DNA of 64,000 nucleotides from positions 806,001-870,000 of the forward strand of contig JAGPYM010000010.1 of NCBI GenBank assembly GCA_020736575.1, read 5' to 3'. Position numbers and translations under genes: made by a program. The notes below the pieces were generated by a model. That model was given only the letters and a program-made list of their open reading frames with translations, searched no databases and was not told the DNA's origin. Shown in pieces: positions 32,490 through 42,424 of this stretch. This DNA comes from Thelonectria olida (taxonomy: Eukaryota; Ascomycota; Sordariomycetes; Hypocreales; Nectriaceae). The stretch's first letter is position 1. Every line of letters starts with the position of its first letter.

Positions 32490-35400
32490 CTATGCCGTGA
32501 AAACCTCTTGGTGTACCAGACGCAGGACCCAACTGGCCTCTGACACGTTCGAACACTGGAAACACCACTTCTTGACGTTTCCGTTGGAGGGTCCTGTGGT
32601 AGGAATGGCACCAACTATGCCATTGTCACCCTTCATCTCTTCCCAGACACCACACACGATGCCTCGGCTGCCCATTGGTGTAAAGCACCCGCTGCCCAGA
32701 ACAGCGTCAAGGAGGATTTTGGGCTTTTCTGAGTCCTTCTTGGGTAGCGTCGTAACAGTCACTCGCTTCTCCAGTCCGTGGTTGGCGCGAAGGGCCTGGC
32801 GCCAGCCTGGAGGTGGTCGTCGAATCTGGAGGCTGCAGTTGCCGAAATCTTCCCATTTTGTCGTTGATACGAGAAGGTGCAGTCGAATGCGAATGTTTTC
32901 TGGTCCAAGGGTTCCTGAGCTGCGAGTGCTGTCCTCAACGCTGACGGATGGCGACCGAGGTGTGCTCATGCCGTTGGAGGAAGATCCAGGAGTGTACGCG
33001 CCGTTGCCATAGCCACTACCTCGGCCTTGTCTGTCCACAGAGGAGCGGGCAAGGTTGAATGGTAGGTTCGCTCCACCGGTAAGTCGTTTCAGAAAACTCT
33101 TTGCAGAGGCGCTCGAGGATGGTGTGGTACTAGCACCGTCATGAGACTGCGTAGGAGCGCGCACTGAGCTTCTGTAGCTGCTCTTGCGGCCGAACCAGCT
33201 TTTGCGGTGGCTGCTGGTATCATCGTTGTCGGCAGGGGGTTTGTTTTCGCCAAAGCTCTTGAACCTCGCCTCGTTCTCAAGTTCGATGAATTTCTGATTG
33301 TTAAGGCGAGAGTGGTGGACCGACATGTAAAGGTTAAAGCAGTCAGAGCTGCTATGGCATCGGAAGCGGAAATTTCCACCACTATGGGATTTAGCCAGCA
33401 AGCAGTCTGACCTGACCGAGGAGCGAATCTCAAGATCGACAGCAGTGCTCTGTCGGATTAGAACGAGCGGTGTAAGATCCAATGCGACGACGGGTTTCTC
33501 CTTGGCCGCGTCGGATCCTTGAGGCATGACAGCGAAAGCCTCGATTAGTCCGGGTGTAACAATGATGGAGCAATTGGCGGCAGAAACGTCCTTCCATACC
33601 CCCTTATCTGACCATTTGGAGATGGAAGCAACAAATCTGGAGGCGTTTTCCTCAGGAGCTACCTTGACGCCATGGAGACCGGCTTGAGAAGCAGAGTTAG
33701 ATGGGGTAAGGCTGCACTCTGATTCTGAGAGAACCGACTCGACCAGAGGACGTGGGCGGGACAGGTCTTGTTTAATGCTGACACCGAGCTCGGTTTCAGG
33801 GAGATCCACACTCTCAATCTCATCGTCGGACGATTCAGTATCGGATTCAGTTTCAGTGTAGTCTTCATAGTCGTCCTCGGTGCCTTCTGTGTGAGAAATT
33901 GAAGAGCCTTCAGATGGCAGGTATTCATGCTTGAGAGGAGAAGAGTTTCGGCGCTTGAGGCGGCTACTGGTTGTAAGATCAACCGGAGGGCTGAGAGACT
34001 GCGACTTTGGCGAAGGCTGGGGGCTGGGGCTAGGGGTGAGGGTCCTGTGAACGGGAGGAGGAGGAGCTCCGTCATTTCGGTAAGGTGTAGTATTAGGGCT
34101 CTTCTGGAACATTGACGGATCAGGTCGCATGCTCTCTCTGAGAGGGGTGCTCATTTCCTCTTGGTCTTCATAACGATCCTGGGTAGGTGTCCTCTCTAGA
34201 TCATCGTCCTCTGGTATGGTTGCAGGTGGTGTTGACGGAGTTGAAGAACGAGGGCGATAGCGAGTGGGCAAAGGTTGTTTAGTCGGCGTGAGCGGGCTTG
34301 TAGGTTCAGGTAGGTAGGGGGAAGAAGGTGATCGGGGAGAGCGAGAGCTGCGACGTGAACGTCGGCTGCTTCCTCGAACACCTACAGGAACGTCGTAGGT
34401 CTCATCATCATCTTCATAGACACTTGGCTCTGGCTCACGAGGAGGGACGGGGGCTACGGGAAGAATGTCTAGCCAGTCTAGAATCTGATCCTCACTGTCA
34501 GTGGTTAGAGTGAGGAGTTCATGCCATGGCCGGTCATCATGAGTTCCGCGAATCATGACCACCATGTCGAAGTTGCCTTCTCCTGTTCGCGCCGAGATGA
34601 TCTCCATGGGAATTGGCGGAAATAGGAGGTAAGAGCGGCGACCATTGCCGGTTTCTCGAATTAGGAGATCACCTTTATCCTCCGGGTGGTGTTCGTTGTC
34701 TCGGTGGACCAATTCAACCTGGCATTCCAATCGCTGGCCGTTTGAGTGGACCAGATCAAGGGAGAAAAAGTCTTTGGCCGCGACCTGGCGATTCGGCTCA
34801 ATGTACACGTAGTCCATTGCAGCAAACGTCCGTAAGTCTCGCGATCTTGTCGTGTCGGTATTGCTCGCGTCTTCATCCACTAAACGTGCGCTCTCTTCTC
34901 GGTGTCGACGGCGGGCCTTTTCCTGCAGGTCCTCAAAATCTCTCAGAAGATAATAAGTATCGTTTGTTCCAATGATCGAATCAATGCACTTGATAAACTT
35001 GACCATCTGTTTGACTCGTAGGAGAGGTCGCTTCAATAAATGGGCCACGTCGACCCGTTCTCCCTGGGCATCCACAACATCGCCGTACTCATTCCGTGGC
35101 AGAGCATCCAGTAGAGAGTCTTCATCGTCAGGGTTTCCGGCCGGTGCCAGATTGACGACCAAGTCTTGGAAGCCTAGTCTCCAGGCATCCAGATACCTGT
35201 GGTAAATAGGCACGACCCCGTGGGCCCAGCTTGCAAGGCGACGCAAGTCTGATGTTGGAGCTTTGCGGTGACCAATCCTAAGCTTCTCCAAGGCGACTCC
35301 CATGTTGACGACAGATTTTGACAAGCCGCTGACCCTACTGGCTAAGTTGCTGCCAAAGAGTTCGCCTGCATTGTCCTCATCTAGGACTTGAGAAAGGAGG

Positions 35401-38400
35401 ACGGGGATAACACCATCAACGAGAGTTTTTAGCTCACGGAGGTACAAGTTCTCATCTTCTCGGAATTCTCTTAGAAGATCCTCATTGGTAACATCGTAGG
35501 GGCCGCCACGGTTTTTGCGGAAGCTAGGCCGGGACCTAACGCTCTTCATAGCAGTCGGGACATTCTTGTCATCCGGCAACGACAGGACAGAGACGAGATC
35601 GGAATGCCGGGTGAGGCGTCTCTTCAGACCCGGACCGTTGTTTGACTTGGCGTCACTCTCCCCGGTAAGGATAGTGGACTGAGTTATCGTGGAGCGTGAT
35701 AGTTCCGAAGTCATATCCGACTCTATGGCGCTAGAATCTTCTTCGGATAGAATGGTTGAGAGTTCGTGGTGGCCATTGGTTGGTGGTCTGAACCTGGGGC
35801 CCGCCATTCTGAGCGTATCGGGTTGCTTGTTGTGTTGGGGCCGACTCTCTTCTTCTTCAGGGGAGAGGGATCTCGAGCCCCTTGCGCTCTTGTTTCTAGA
35901 TAAATCCGACTCTTCCCAGTCCTCCGTAGTCCCGTCATGAGTGTACGTCCGCTCATCGTCGTACCTGGAATCGGTGTACCTAGAGTCGGTGTACCGAGAG
36001 TCGTCACATCGAGAGTCATCGTACCGAGAATCATCGTAACGAGAATCATCATACCGGGAATCGTATGTAAGCTCGGATTCCAGTTCTGTCCCGTAAGGCC
36101 TCTCTTCTTGACATTGGTAGCCCTTTGGCTTTGGCAATTGGTTTCCAGACTCGCCCTGGAAGGCCTCCTTGAGCATACCTAGGAATTGCTTTTTGACTCC
36201 AGGTTTGACAGGGGAAGACATATTTCGAGTTGCCCGACTCCTCCTTAGTCCACTAGAATGAGGAGACTTGGTTTTGTCCTTGGTAGACTCTTTTTTGGGC
36301 TCCGGAGTTCGTTCTGCCTCGGGTTCAACACTTGGCTCCGGCCGCTTCGACTTTGCTTTTTGCTTTGACTCCGACTTTGGCTCCGACTTTGGTGTGGCGG
36401 GTTCGACTGGTTCAGGAGACTTCTCAGGCGTTGCTTGATCAAGCTTCTGGCTTGAACGTCTCTTCGCAGCCCGAGTTGGCTTGCGCCGGGGCTTCTTTTC
36501 TTTCTCAACAGAGGTCACAGTCTCGGGGCTGGGTTCTGGCTTGGGCTCAGAAGGTTCCGCCTTCGGTGTAGGCGTTGTAGGTATTGGAGGCGTCGCAGGC
36601 GTCGCAGGCGTTGCAGGAATTGCAGTAATTGCAGGCTCTTGCTTGGGGTTATCGACGAATGGGTCCGTGGAGTTGTTCGTATCGATGGTGTTGTTGAGCC
36701 ACTTTTCGATGCTAGGGGGGTTGTTTGGCACAGCATTCCTGGGAGGCTCATTCATCTCGTGGATTATCTTTTTACCCTCCTCCATCACCTTCTTGAACAC
36801 GCCCATGCCCTTGAAGCTTGTGTTTCTGTCAACCTTTGGCTTCTTAGGGCGGCTGCGTGGAGGGCCTCCACGGAGCGGAAGATCCAGCTCACTGAACGCA
36901 GAGTTTCCGAAAGGAATGTCGCCTGGTATATCTGCGAGGGACTTGGCCAGGATGCTGGAGGATAAGTCGGATTGGTCAAGGTAAGAAGGCTCCTCATGAG
37001 TTTCGTCGGTAATTGAGGTCTCCTGTTCCTTTTGCTTTGAGGGGAGATTAAGGCTCTTGGGTCGTGGCCTTCTCTTGCTGCCAGAAGCACTCCGACGCTT
37101 AGTGGGCGTATCAATCATGTGTTCTTCCTCCACAGCCTCGGTCATTTCGGACGACTCTTTTGTTGATTTTGATAGGTTTGATTCGTCTTCCGTGACCTCT
37201 ATCTTTGGGGCTATCTTGCCTTTAGTAGCCGCTACTTTCTCCTCTTTGACGGTTTCTTCTGTCATCCTAGTTCTCTCAGATCGAGGACTTGAGCGTCGCG
37301 AGCTGTGGGCGGATTTGCGCCGGAGTCTAGCCGTTCGAACAGAACCGGGACGGGAAGTAGCCGCGTCAGAAGAGACCTCGCTCATTGGTCGTACTCTGAT
37401 GCCATCATCGTCCAACAGGGACGATCGTATTGGAGTGACTCGGATGCCATCGTCTGCGGCTGAAGCGGACTTGGCGGATCGGTAGGTGACTCGACTTGTC
37501 ACATTGCTTGGGGTCGCTTCACTCGCCGTATCCATTTCGCTCAATAGCTCACTCTCAGTATCAGTCCAGCCTCTTGATCCTGTCGACTTGGGGTATCTAT
37601 GGCTCCTTGGGGGCGGTGTTTCTGGTATTTCAACCCTTTCCGCCCATGCTTTGACCTTGCTGGAAACTGAGGGATTGGCTGAGTTTTTGACGGTGAAGTC
37701 TTTTGGTAGGGGCGCTGGAGCAGGAGCAGGAGCAGGAGCCGGAGCCGGAGCCGGATTCTTGACTCTTTTTGACACTCTCCGCGGGCGGTTCTTTCGCCAG
37801 TGCTCGTCGCTAACAACTCTCTTCTTTGGTGGGGGTTTGGCCGGTTCTTCTGGAGGGGGTTCTGGCTTTGGTTCCAAGTCTTCTTTAGACTTGTTTGTTG
37901 GTTTAGGCGGCTTGGCCTTCTTCCTCATCTTTATCCGTACTCGATCCTCCTCGGTGACACTTTGAAAATCCTCGCCGTTGAATGCAACATCAGTGGGTTC
38001 CGTCGCAGCGTCGTCCGGAACATCCTCCATGGCAGCAGCATTTGCTTTTTGCCATTTCTTGACACGGTCCTTGACGCCACCTGGAGGCTGGATGCGTTGA
38101 ACAGCGCTCGCTTTCATCTCATGTCGCAGCTCAGCCTTGACGGCCTCAAGACTCATTCTCCTCTTCCGATCGGCAGCGATGCGAGCGGGAGACGGACGGC
38201 CCTTGAAGAAATCATGAAGAAGGGTGGGCTCAGGTTTCTTTGGTCCTGTTTTGGCGCGGGCCCGGCCAGCCACAGGGTCGGACTTGGGAGTGGCATTGTG
38301 TTGGTCCTTGGCCGGAGTGACGGGAGTTTCGGGCGTCTCGGGAGATTCGGGGGCTTCGAGGGCTTCGAGGGCTTCGGGGGATTCTGGAGTAGTCGTCTCG

Positions 38401-38441
38401 GGTGAGGCTTCGTCTTCTGTGGGAGGATTTGGGGAAGACAT
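32490..38441 (-). CDS. large protein with RhoGEF (DH)-like and PH-like domains
   Basis: Single coding exon of 1983 codons. The first ATG (38441) lies eight bases after a probable 5'UTR intron acceptor. Residues 1-980 are disordered, Pro/Lys/Glu/Ser-rich, with Pro-Ala repeats and a seven-copy pentapeptide repeat. From about 985 the sequence LLREFREDENLYLRELKTLV begins a helical DH-like domain, with KRPLLRVKQMVKFIK near its end (about 1150) resembling DH CR3. A PH-like domain follows (about 1209-1324). A second PH-like segment (about 1620-1725) and a C-terminal folded domain (about 1843-1982, ending FQCSNVSEASWVLRLV) come next. DH-PH proteins activate Rho GTPases; a role in polarity or septation is inferred. 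The target GTPase cannot be told from sequence. Confidence 0.8.
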   Translation of the reverse strand: MSSPNPPTEDEASPETTTPESPEALEALEAPESPETPETPVTPAKDQHNATPKSDPVAGRARAKTGPKKPEPTLLHDFFKGRPSPARIAADRKRRMSLEAVKAELRHEMKASAVQRIQPPGGVKDRVKKWQKANAAAMEDVPDDAATEPTDVAFNGEDFQSVTEEDRVRIKMRKKAKPPKPTNKSKEDLEPKPEPPPEEPAKPPPKKRVVSDEHWRKNRPRRVSKRVKNPAPAPAPAPAPAPAPLPKDFTVKNSANPSVSSKVKAWAERVEIPETPPPRSHRYPKSTGSRGWTDTESELLSEMDTASEATPSNVTSRVTYRSAKSASAADDGIRVTPIRSSLLDDDGIRVRPMSEVSSDAATSRPGSVRTARLRRKSAHSSRRSSPRSERTRMTEETVKEEKVAATKGKIAPKIEVTEDESNLSKSTKESSEMTEAVEEEHMIDTPTKRRSASGSKRRPRPKSLNLPSKQKEQETSITDETHEEPSYLDQSDLSSSILAKSLADIPGDIPFGNSAFSELDLPLRGGPPRSRPKKPKVDRNTSFKGMGVFKKVMEEGKKIIHEMNEPPRNAVPNNPPSIEKWLNNTIDTNNSTDPFVDNPKQEPAITAIPATPATPATPPIPTTPTPKAEPSEPKPEPSPETVTSVEKEKKPRRKPTRAAKRRSSQKLDQATPEKSPEPVEPATPKSEPKSESKQKAKSKRPEPSVEPEAERTPEPKKESTKDKTKSPHSSGLRRSRATRNMSSPVKPGVKKQFLGMLKEAFQGESGNQLPKPKGYQCQEERPYGTELESELTYDSRYDDSRYDDSRYDDSRCDDSRYTDSRYTDSRYDDERTYTHDGTTEDWEESDLSRNKSARGSRSLSPEEEESRPQHNKQPDTLRMAGPRFRPPTNGHHELSTILSEEDSSAIESDMTSELSRSTITQSTILTGESDAKSNNGPGLKRRLTRHSDLVSVLSLPDDKNVPTAMKSVRSRPSFRKNRGGPYDVTNEDLLREFREDENLYLRELKTLVDGVIPVLLSQVLDEDNAGELFGSNLASRVSGLSKSVVNMGVALEKLRIGHRKAPTSDLRRLASWAHGVVPIYHRYLDAWRLGFQDLVVNLAPAGNPDDEDSLLDALPRNEYGDVVDAQGERVDVAHLLKRPLLRVKQMVKFIKCIDSIIGTNDTYYLLRDFEDLQEKARRRHREESARLVDEDASNTDTTRSRDLRTFAAMDYVYIEPNRQVAAKDFFSLDLVHSNGQRLECQVELVHRDNEHHPEDKGDLLIRETGNGRRSYLLFPPIPMEIISARTGEGNFDMVVMIRGTHDDRPWHELLTLTTDSEDQILDWLDILPVAPVPPREPEPSVYEDDDETYDVPVGVRGSSRRSRRSSRSPRSPSSPYLPEPTSPLTPTKQPLPTRYRPRSSTPSTPPATIPEDDDLERTPTQDRYEDQEEMSTPLRESMRPDPSMFQKSPNTTPYRNDGAPPPPVHRTLTPSPSPQPSPKSQSLSPPVDLTTSSRLKRRNSSPLKHEYLPSEGSSISHTEGTEDDYEDYTETESDTESSDDEIESVDLPETELGVSIKQDLSRPRPLVESVLSESECSLTPSNSASQAGLHGVKVAPEENASRFVASISKWSDKGVWKDVSAANCSIIVTPGLIEAFAVMPQGSDAAKEKPVVALDLTPLVLIRQSTAVDLEIRSSVRSDCLLAKSHSGGNFRFRCHSSSDCFNLYMSVHHSRLNNQKFIELENEARFKSFGENKPPADNDDTSSHRKSWFGRKSSYRSSVRAPTQSHDGASTTPSSSASAKSFLKRLTGGANLPFNLARSSVDRQGRGSGYGNGAYTPGSSSNGMSTPRSPSVSVEDSTRSSGTLGPENIRIRLHLLVSTTKWEDFGNCSLQIRRPPPGWRQALRANHGLEKRVTVTTLPKKDSEKPKILLDAVLGSGCFTPMGSRGIVCGVWEEMKGDNGIVGAIPTTGPSNGNVKKWCFQCSNVSEASWVLRLVHQEVFTA
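35956..36060 (-). repeat. seven 15-bp coding repeats (SRYDD/SRYTD pentapeptides) in the RhoGEF gene
   Basis: Seven consecutive 15-bp units encode, in protein order, SRYDD three times, SRCDD, SRYTD twice and SRYDD. Units differ by one to four bases. The repeat lies in the disordered N-terminal half and may vary in copy number between strains. Confidence 0.9.
37711..37755 (-). repeat. Pro-Ala coding repeat in the RhoGEF gene
   Basis: Alternating GCTCCT/GCTCCG-type hexamers on the minus strand encode a run of alternating Ala and Pro. It probably acts as an extended linker and arose by slippage. Confidence 0.8.
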
Positions 38442-41193
38442 GATCTCGGCTAGGAGGGAGTCAGTCAGCGCATGATGGATTGGGCATTGGTGGGGGATAG
38501 TTGCGAAAATGTTTAAAGTTGGGAGTGCAAGTATACCTTTAGATGCGCCACATGCTGAAGGACCACCGAGCAATGCCGCAGTGCTCAGCGCGGCGTCATT
38601 CGAGCTTGGTGGGAGCTGTTGTCGTTGTTGTGAGGATCAACAACAAGGGGTGTTTTGATTGTCGAGCTTAGAGCCGTGGGGATGACGATGGAGTGGTCGA
38701 GAATGATTGGGAAAAAAGGGACAAGTTTAATTACCGCGACCGCAACAAAGACAACGACACACAAGCTTTGCCCCCGGAAAGTATAACAACACGAATGAAG
38801 GAATAGAAGACGGTAATTAAAGATAAAATAAAACAAGTGAGTGAGTGCCAGGAAGAAAGCGGGAGAGGAACTGTGGAGGATGGTTGATGGCCGTCACAGA
38901 AGGTGGGAGCCCCAAGTCAATGACCCAAGCACCGCGCTTTCCTCTGCTTGCATGGATGGGTGCGAGCAACGGGCAGGTGCAAATGTGGGTTGCTGTTGCT
39001 GATACTTTTTTTCCGCCGTTGTTTGGTGGTGGTTGCTGCTCTGGAGACGGCACGGAGCCAATAGGGCCCACATGCTTCCAGCTTCCGGGTCAAAGCTACG
39101 GTAGAAGGCAGCCCCATGAGCCTCCCGTCCTCGAGAAAGTAAACAATGGAAAGCACAAGCCCCACCAACAACACGGCATCATCCAGCCAAAGACGACCAG
39201 AAGCCATGCACCAAAGCCACAGTGACCACACACAACTCCAACGAGTGCCGCATATGCCGCCAAACCACCTATCAAAGCTCATGAACTCATCCAAACGTCA
39301 GCTGTGGCGTCGCGGGCAGCTTCAACACCCCCTCAACACGATGCATCAGAAGGCAACTTCCAGCAGGACAAGGATCTTTCAGCACCTCAGTGGAGCTTTC
39401 GGCGCTGCAGAGTGTACTGGGTGCGGTCTCCCGCTCCGCTCCGCCCGGCCACACCTCGATTGCTCGCTGGCATCTCCATTTCGACCCCAACCGCCGCAGC
39501 TCGGCAGCCCGATCCCCTCAAGCTTTACCCGTCCTTTCCTCTCCATCGAATGAATTGGCGTGATCTGCAACGGATGGCGTGCATTGCGGCCACGGAATTG
39601 CGGTCAAATCAGATCCATTCAACTCCCATATCCCAACCTGACATGCCGCAATTCTCCTAGTTATCCGGTTTCATGGCCACGAATATGCTGTACTCCTCGT
39701 ACGAAGCGATGACATTGCAGCATCACCACGTAATTGACTCCGGTTTTACCTGCGCGAGCCCCGTATCGGTACAGCAGGAACCAAAAAAAATAATAGGACC
39801 TGGGTGGCCCATCCAACAATCTGATATTGCCTTCTTCTGGATCCCTCTGCGTCTCGCTAATGCTGCAGCGCCCTCCTCAGAGGCCCTGTTTTCGTTGCTG
39901 ACGACACCCCAAATCCTTGGTCCGCAACCCATCAAAACAAGGAACCGCAGTCTCGCTTTTACTCGGGGATCCCAACCCAGAGCGTCCAAACCCATTCAAT
40001 GCGACCGGAGCACCCGCCGATTCGTTATTGCAGCGAGAAGCGGTCAGATCGTCGATGGTTGTGGAATCTTGGGACGAAAAAGCTCCTCGCCCGCATTTGC
40101 ATCTAGTCTTATTCTTGACATCAAAGCGAAGACTCAAGCCCAACGACTTATGCTTGGGCACGTATTCACTCCAATATCAAAGAAACGGTCACCCTTCAGC
40201 CCAAGGTGACCAGCGAGGCCCATGCACAATTATCTGGCATCAATTGAGGCATAATACATGGATTCCAAAGCGGCATTTTGAGTTGCTACCGATACGATTC
40301 GGATCGATCAAGATGCGATACGAAGTCGGGCGCAACGGACTGCCAAGGGACTCTCCGGGACTCGGTTGGCTAATTACCTTCGGTGTGATGCGCATGGTTG
40401 CACAAAACCCTCTTTGTCTGCAACAAGAACCGTCCTGGCATGTCCCGAGCCCGATCCGTGAGGTGTCACGGGCCACATCACAACCTTGGAGATATTGAAA
40501 CAAACAAAGACCGAGACTCGGACGTTTCGGGTTCTATTTGTTCCTGTCCCCCAACGTCATTGACAACTTTCAACAAAGAGGGCCAATTTACTGCCACGAA
40601 GCAATCGTGTCTGAAACGAGCCATTCATGCGGCCCAAGCTTACCCTAGAGAATTGCTTGGTCGCAGGAGGGCTAGCGCAGTCATGAGACGCCATCACCAT
40701 GACAACCGTATGGCAGTGCCAAGGAGAAACCAGGTGTATGAAATTGATTGGAAGGCTAACTAATAATGAGTTGAAATGAAATGGTATTCGCAGTAACAAG
40801 AAAGAACAGCCCTCGGTGAGAGGGAAAGATGGATTGCTCCATGAAATGTAACCGATGTAAAGTCGACAATCTGACCGCCCGTGTGCCTTTCAGAGCCAAG
40901 ATGTCAAAGACAAGGAAAACCCCTCCCGCCTGCGATGAACGCAAACAATAAACCGCCCATGGACCAGCCATATTATCCTCATGATCCATGCCATGGACCC
41001 CAAACGTCCATGGAACATCCGTGGATCAACATGCAACAGCGAGACCCAAACGCCTGGATGCCATGCAAGACAGGTAAGGAAAAGGAAAAACAAGATAACC
41101 AGAAACGCCGATCCAATGCAGCCTCGCACCCGAGGGTGGAGGTAAGGTAACTCAAAGGGGAAAGGTAGGTAGGGAGCGAAGAAGATGACTTCT
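38442..41193. other. 2.75 kb region upstream of the RhoGEF gene
   Basis: 38537-38900 is the probable leader and promoter of the RhoGEF gene. The remainder to 41193 contains only short incoherent frames. The last few hundred bases should include the 3'UTR of the small acidic protein gene. Confidence 0.45.
38450..38536 (-). other. probable 5'UTR intron of the RhoGEF gene
   Basis: On the minus strand AAAG/GTATAC at 38536 is followed by a GCTGAC branch site and CTCCTAG ending at 38450, eight bases before the start ATG. Removing these 87 nt also removes upstream ATGs that would otherwise precede the start. Confidence 0.6.
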
Positions 41194-41916
41194 TCAGTGC
41201 GAGGTGGCCGGCAGCACAAAGCGGACCTTCTTCTTCGACTTCGCACTCTTCTTCTTCTTCATGTGCTGCTCCTTGTCTTCGTCGCCGACGTCGCTACGAC
41301 CTGCGACACTGCTCCCCAGATCGCTCATCAACTCCTCCTCGGTCTCCTCCGAGATGGACCATACATCGGGACTCGGCTCTCGCCAGATCTGCCCCGTGCG
41401 GCGTCGGAGCACCAGGTTGCGGGCGGGGCCGTGACCCCGGGACCGACCACGGAGCTGCGGCGACGACGGTGCCAGGTGTCCATTGTTGGTCGAGTGGCCA
41501 AAGGCGGGGCTCTTGGGCCGCGGGCTCTCGCCGAAGACGTCGAAGAACGAGTCCTTGCCGCGAATGTAGTCCTCATCGTCGTCGTCCTCGTCGTCGGCCG
41601 TCATGTCAGACCCGGTGTCGGGCGAGATGGGACGCAAGCCGGGCTTGCGCAGGCCATCGAGGGTGGACGGGCTGACGCTGCGGATGATTTCGCGCGGGCG
41701 GCTGTCGTCCTCAATGCCGGCGTCGTAGTCCATCATGTCGTCGTCCAGATGGTCGTCGATTTCCGGGGCCGGAGTCAGGAAGTAGGTGAGAGGGTCGTTG
41801 TCGATGTCGTCCAAGGAAGGGAGGGGGTTCTCCTTGGTAGGCACCGTCGGCTTGAGGCGCACCTGAGTCGGTGGCCAAGAGTCTCGACGAGACCACATGC
41901 CGGACTCAGAAGGCAT
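41194..41916 (-). CDS. small acidic protein with a C-terminal RVxF-like motif
   Basis: Single exon, 240 residues, starting at the first in-frame ATG (41916). No catalytic domain is recognisable. The sequence has a conserved-looking N-terminus (MWSRRDSWPPTQVRL), a segment LDDIDNDPLTYFLTP, a strongly acidic run (DDEDDDDED, 108-116), KDSFFDVFGESPRPKSP and a basic C-terminus KKKKSAKSKKKVRFVLP. KVRF at 230-233 fits the RVxF docking motif for protein phosphatase 1 and lies beside a lysine-rich stretch that could serve as a nuclear localisation signal. A PP1-regulatory or nuclear scaffold role is a guess. The CT-rich upstream region supports a real transcript. Confidence 0.75.
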   Translation of the reverse strand: MPSESGMWSRRDSWPPTQVRLKPTVPTKENPLPSLDDIDNDPLTYFLTPAPEIDDHLDDDMMDYDAGIEDDSRPREIIRSVSPSTLDGLRKPGLRPISPDTGSDMTADDEDDDDEDYIRGKDSFFDVFGESPRPKSPAFGHSTNNGHLAPSSPQLRGRSRGHGPARNLVLRRRTGQIWREPSPDVWSISEETEEELMSDLGSSVAGRSDVGDEDKEQHMKKKKSAKSKKKVRFVLPATSH

Positions 41917-42395
41917 TGTAGCAGAGAGAAAAGATATCACCTCAGGTAGGTCGTTGAGTAGAAGGGTTTATGGCCAGGTTGGTTAGGTTGGCCGTTGGTG
42001 AACTGGATGTTGGTCCGAGGTGAGAGATACGACCAGGCAGCCAGTGGTGTAAGTAGGTGTGGAGGATTCCAGAAAGCGACGGCAGTGCAAGCGGGGGAAA
42101 GTAAATGAAATGAAGTGAACCAAATAACAAGACGACCGGCTAGGCCGGCGCAAACAATGAGTTCTTTCAAGCCTGAGATGGACAGAGGGACGGCCTTGTA
42201 AATGTATTCACGATTGCTTGGAGGAGGGAGTCATTCACCGGAGGGGAGAGGGGAAGCGGGAGAGAGATAAAGGAATCAAGGGACAAGGCCAAGAGGAAGC
42301 AGAGTGAATTATATAGCCGCGTGCCCCACGATCTCGCGAGTGAGTGAGTGACAGTGACAAACGTGTGCAAGTCGCTCTATGGGGAAGAGGCCTGC

Positions 42396-42424
42396 CACAC
42401 ACACACACCCACACCCACACCACG
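42396..42424. repeat. CA microsatellite
   Basis: A run of CA dinucleotides passes into CCCACA units. It is short, imperfect and non-coding. Confidence 0.85.

Noticed and set aside
41185..41949. 254-codon frame antisense to the acidic protein gene
   Set aside because: Shadow of the minus-strand gene; Arg/Val-rich low-complexity translation.
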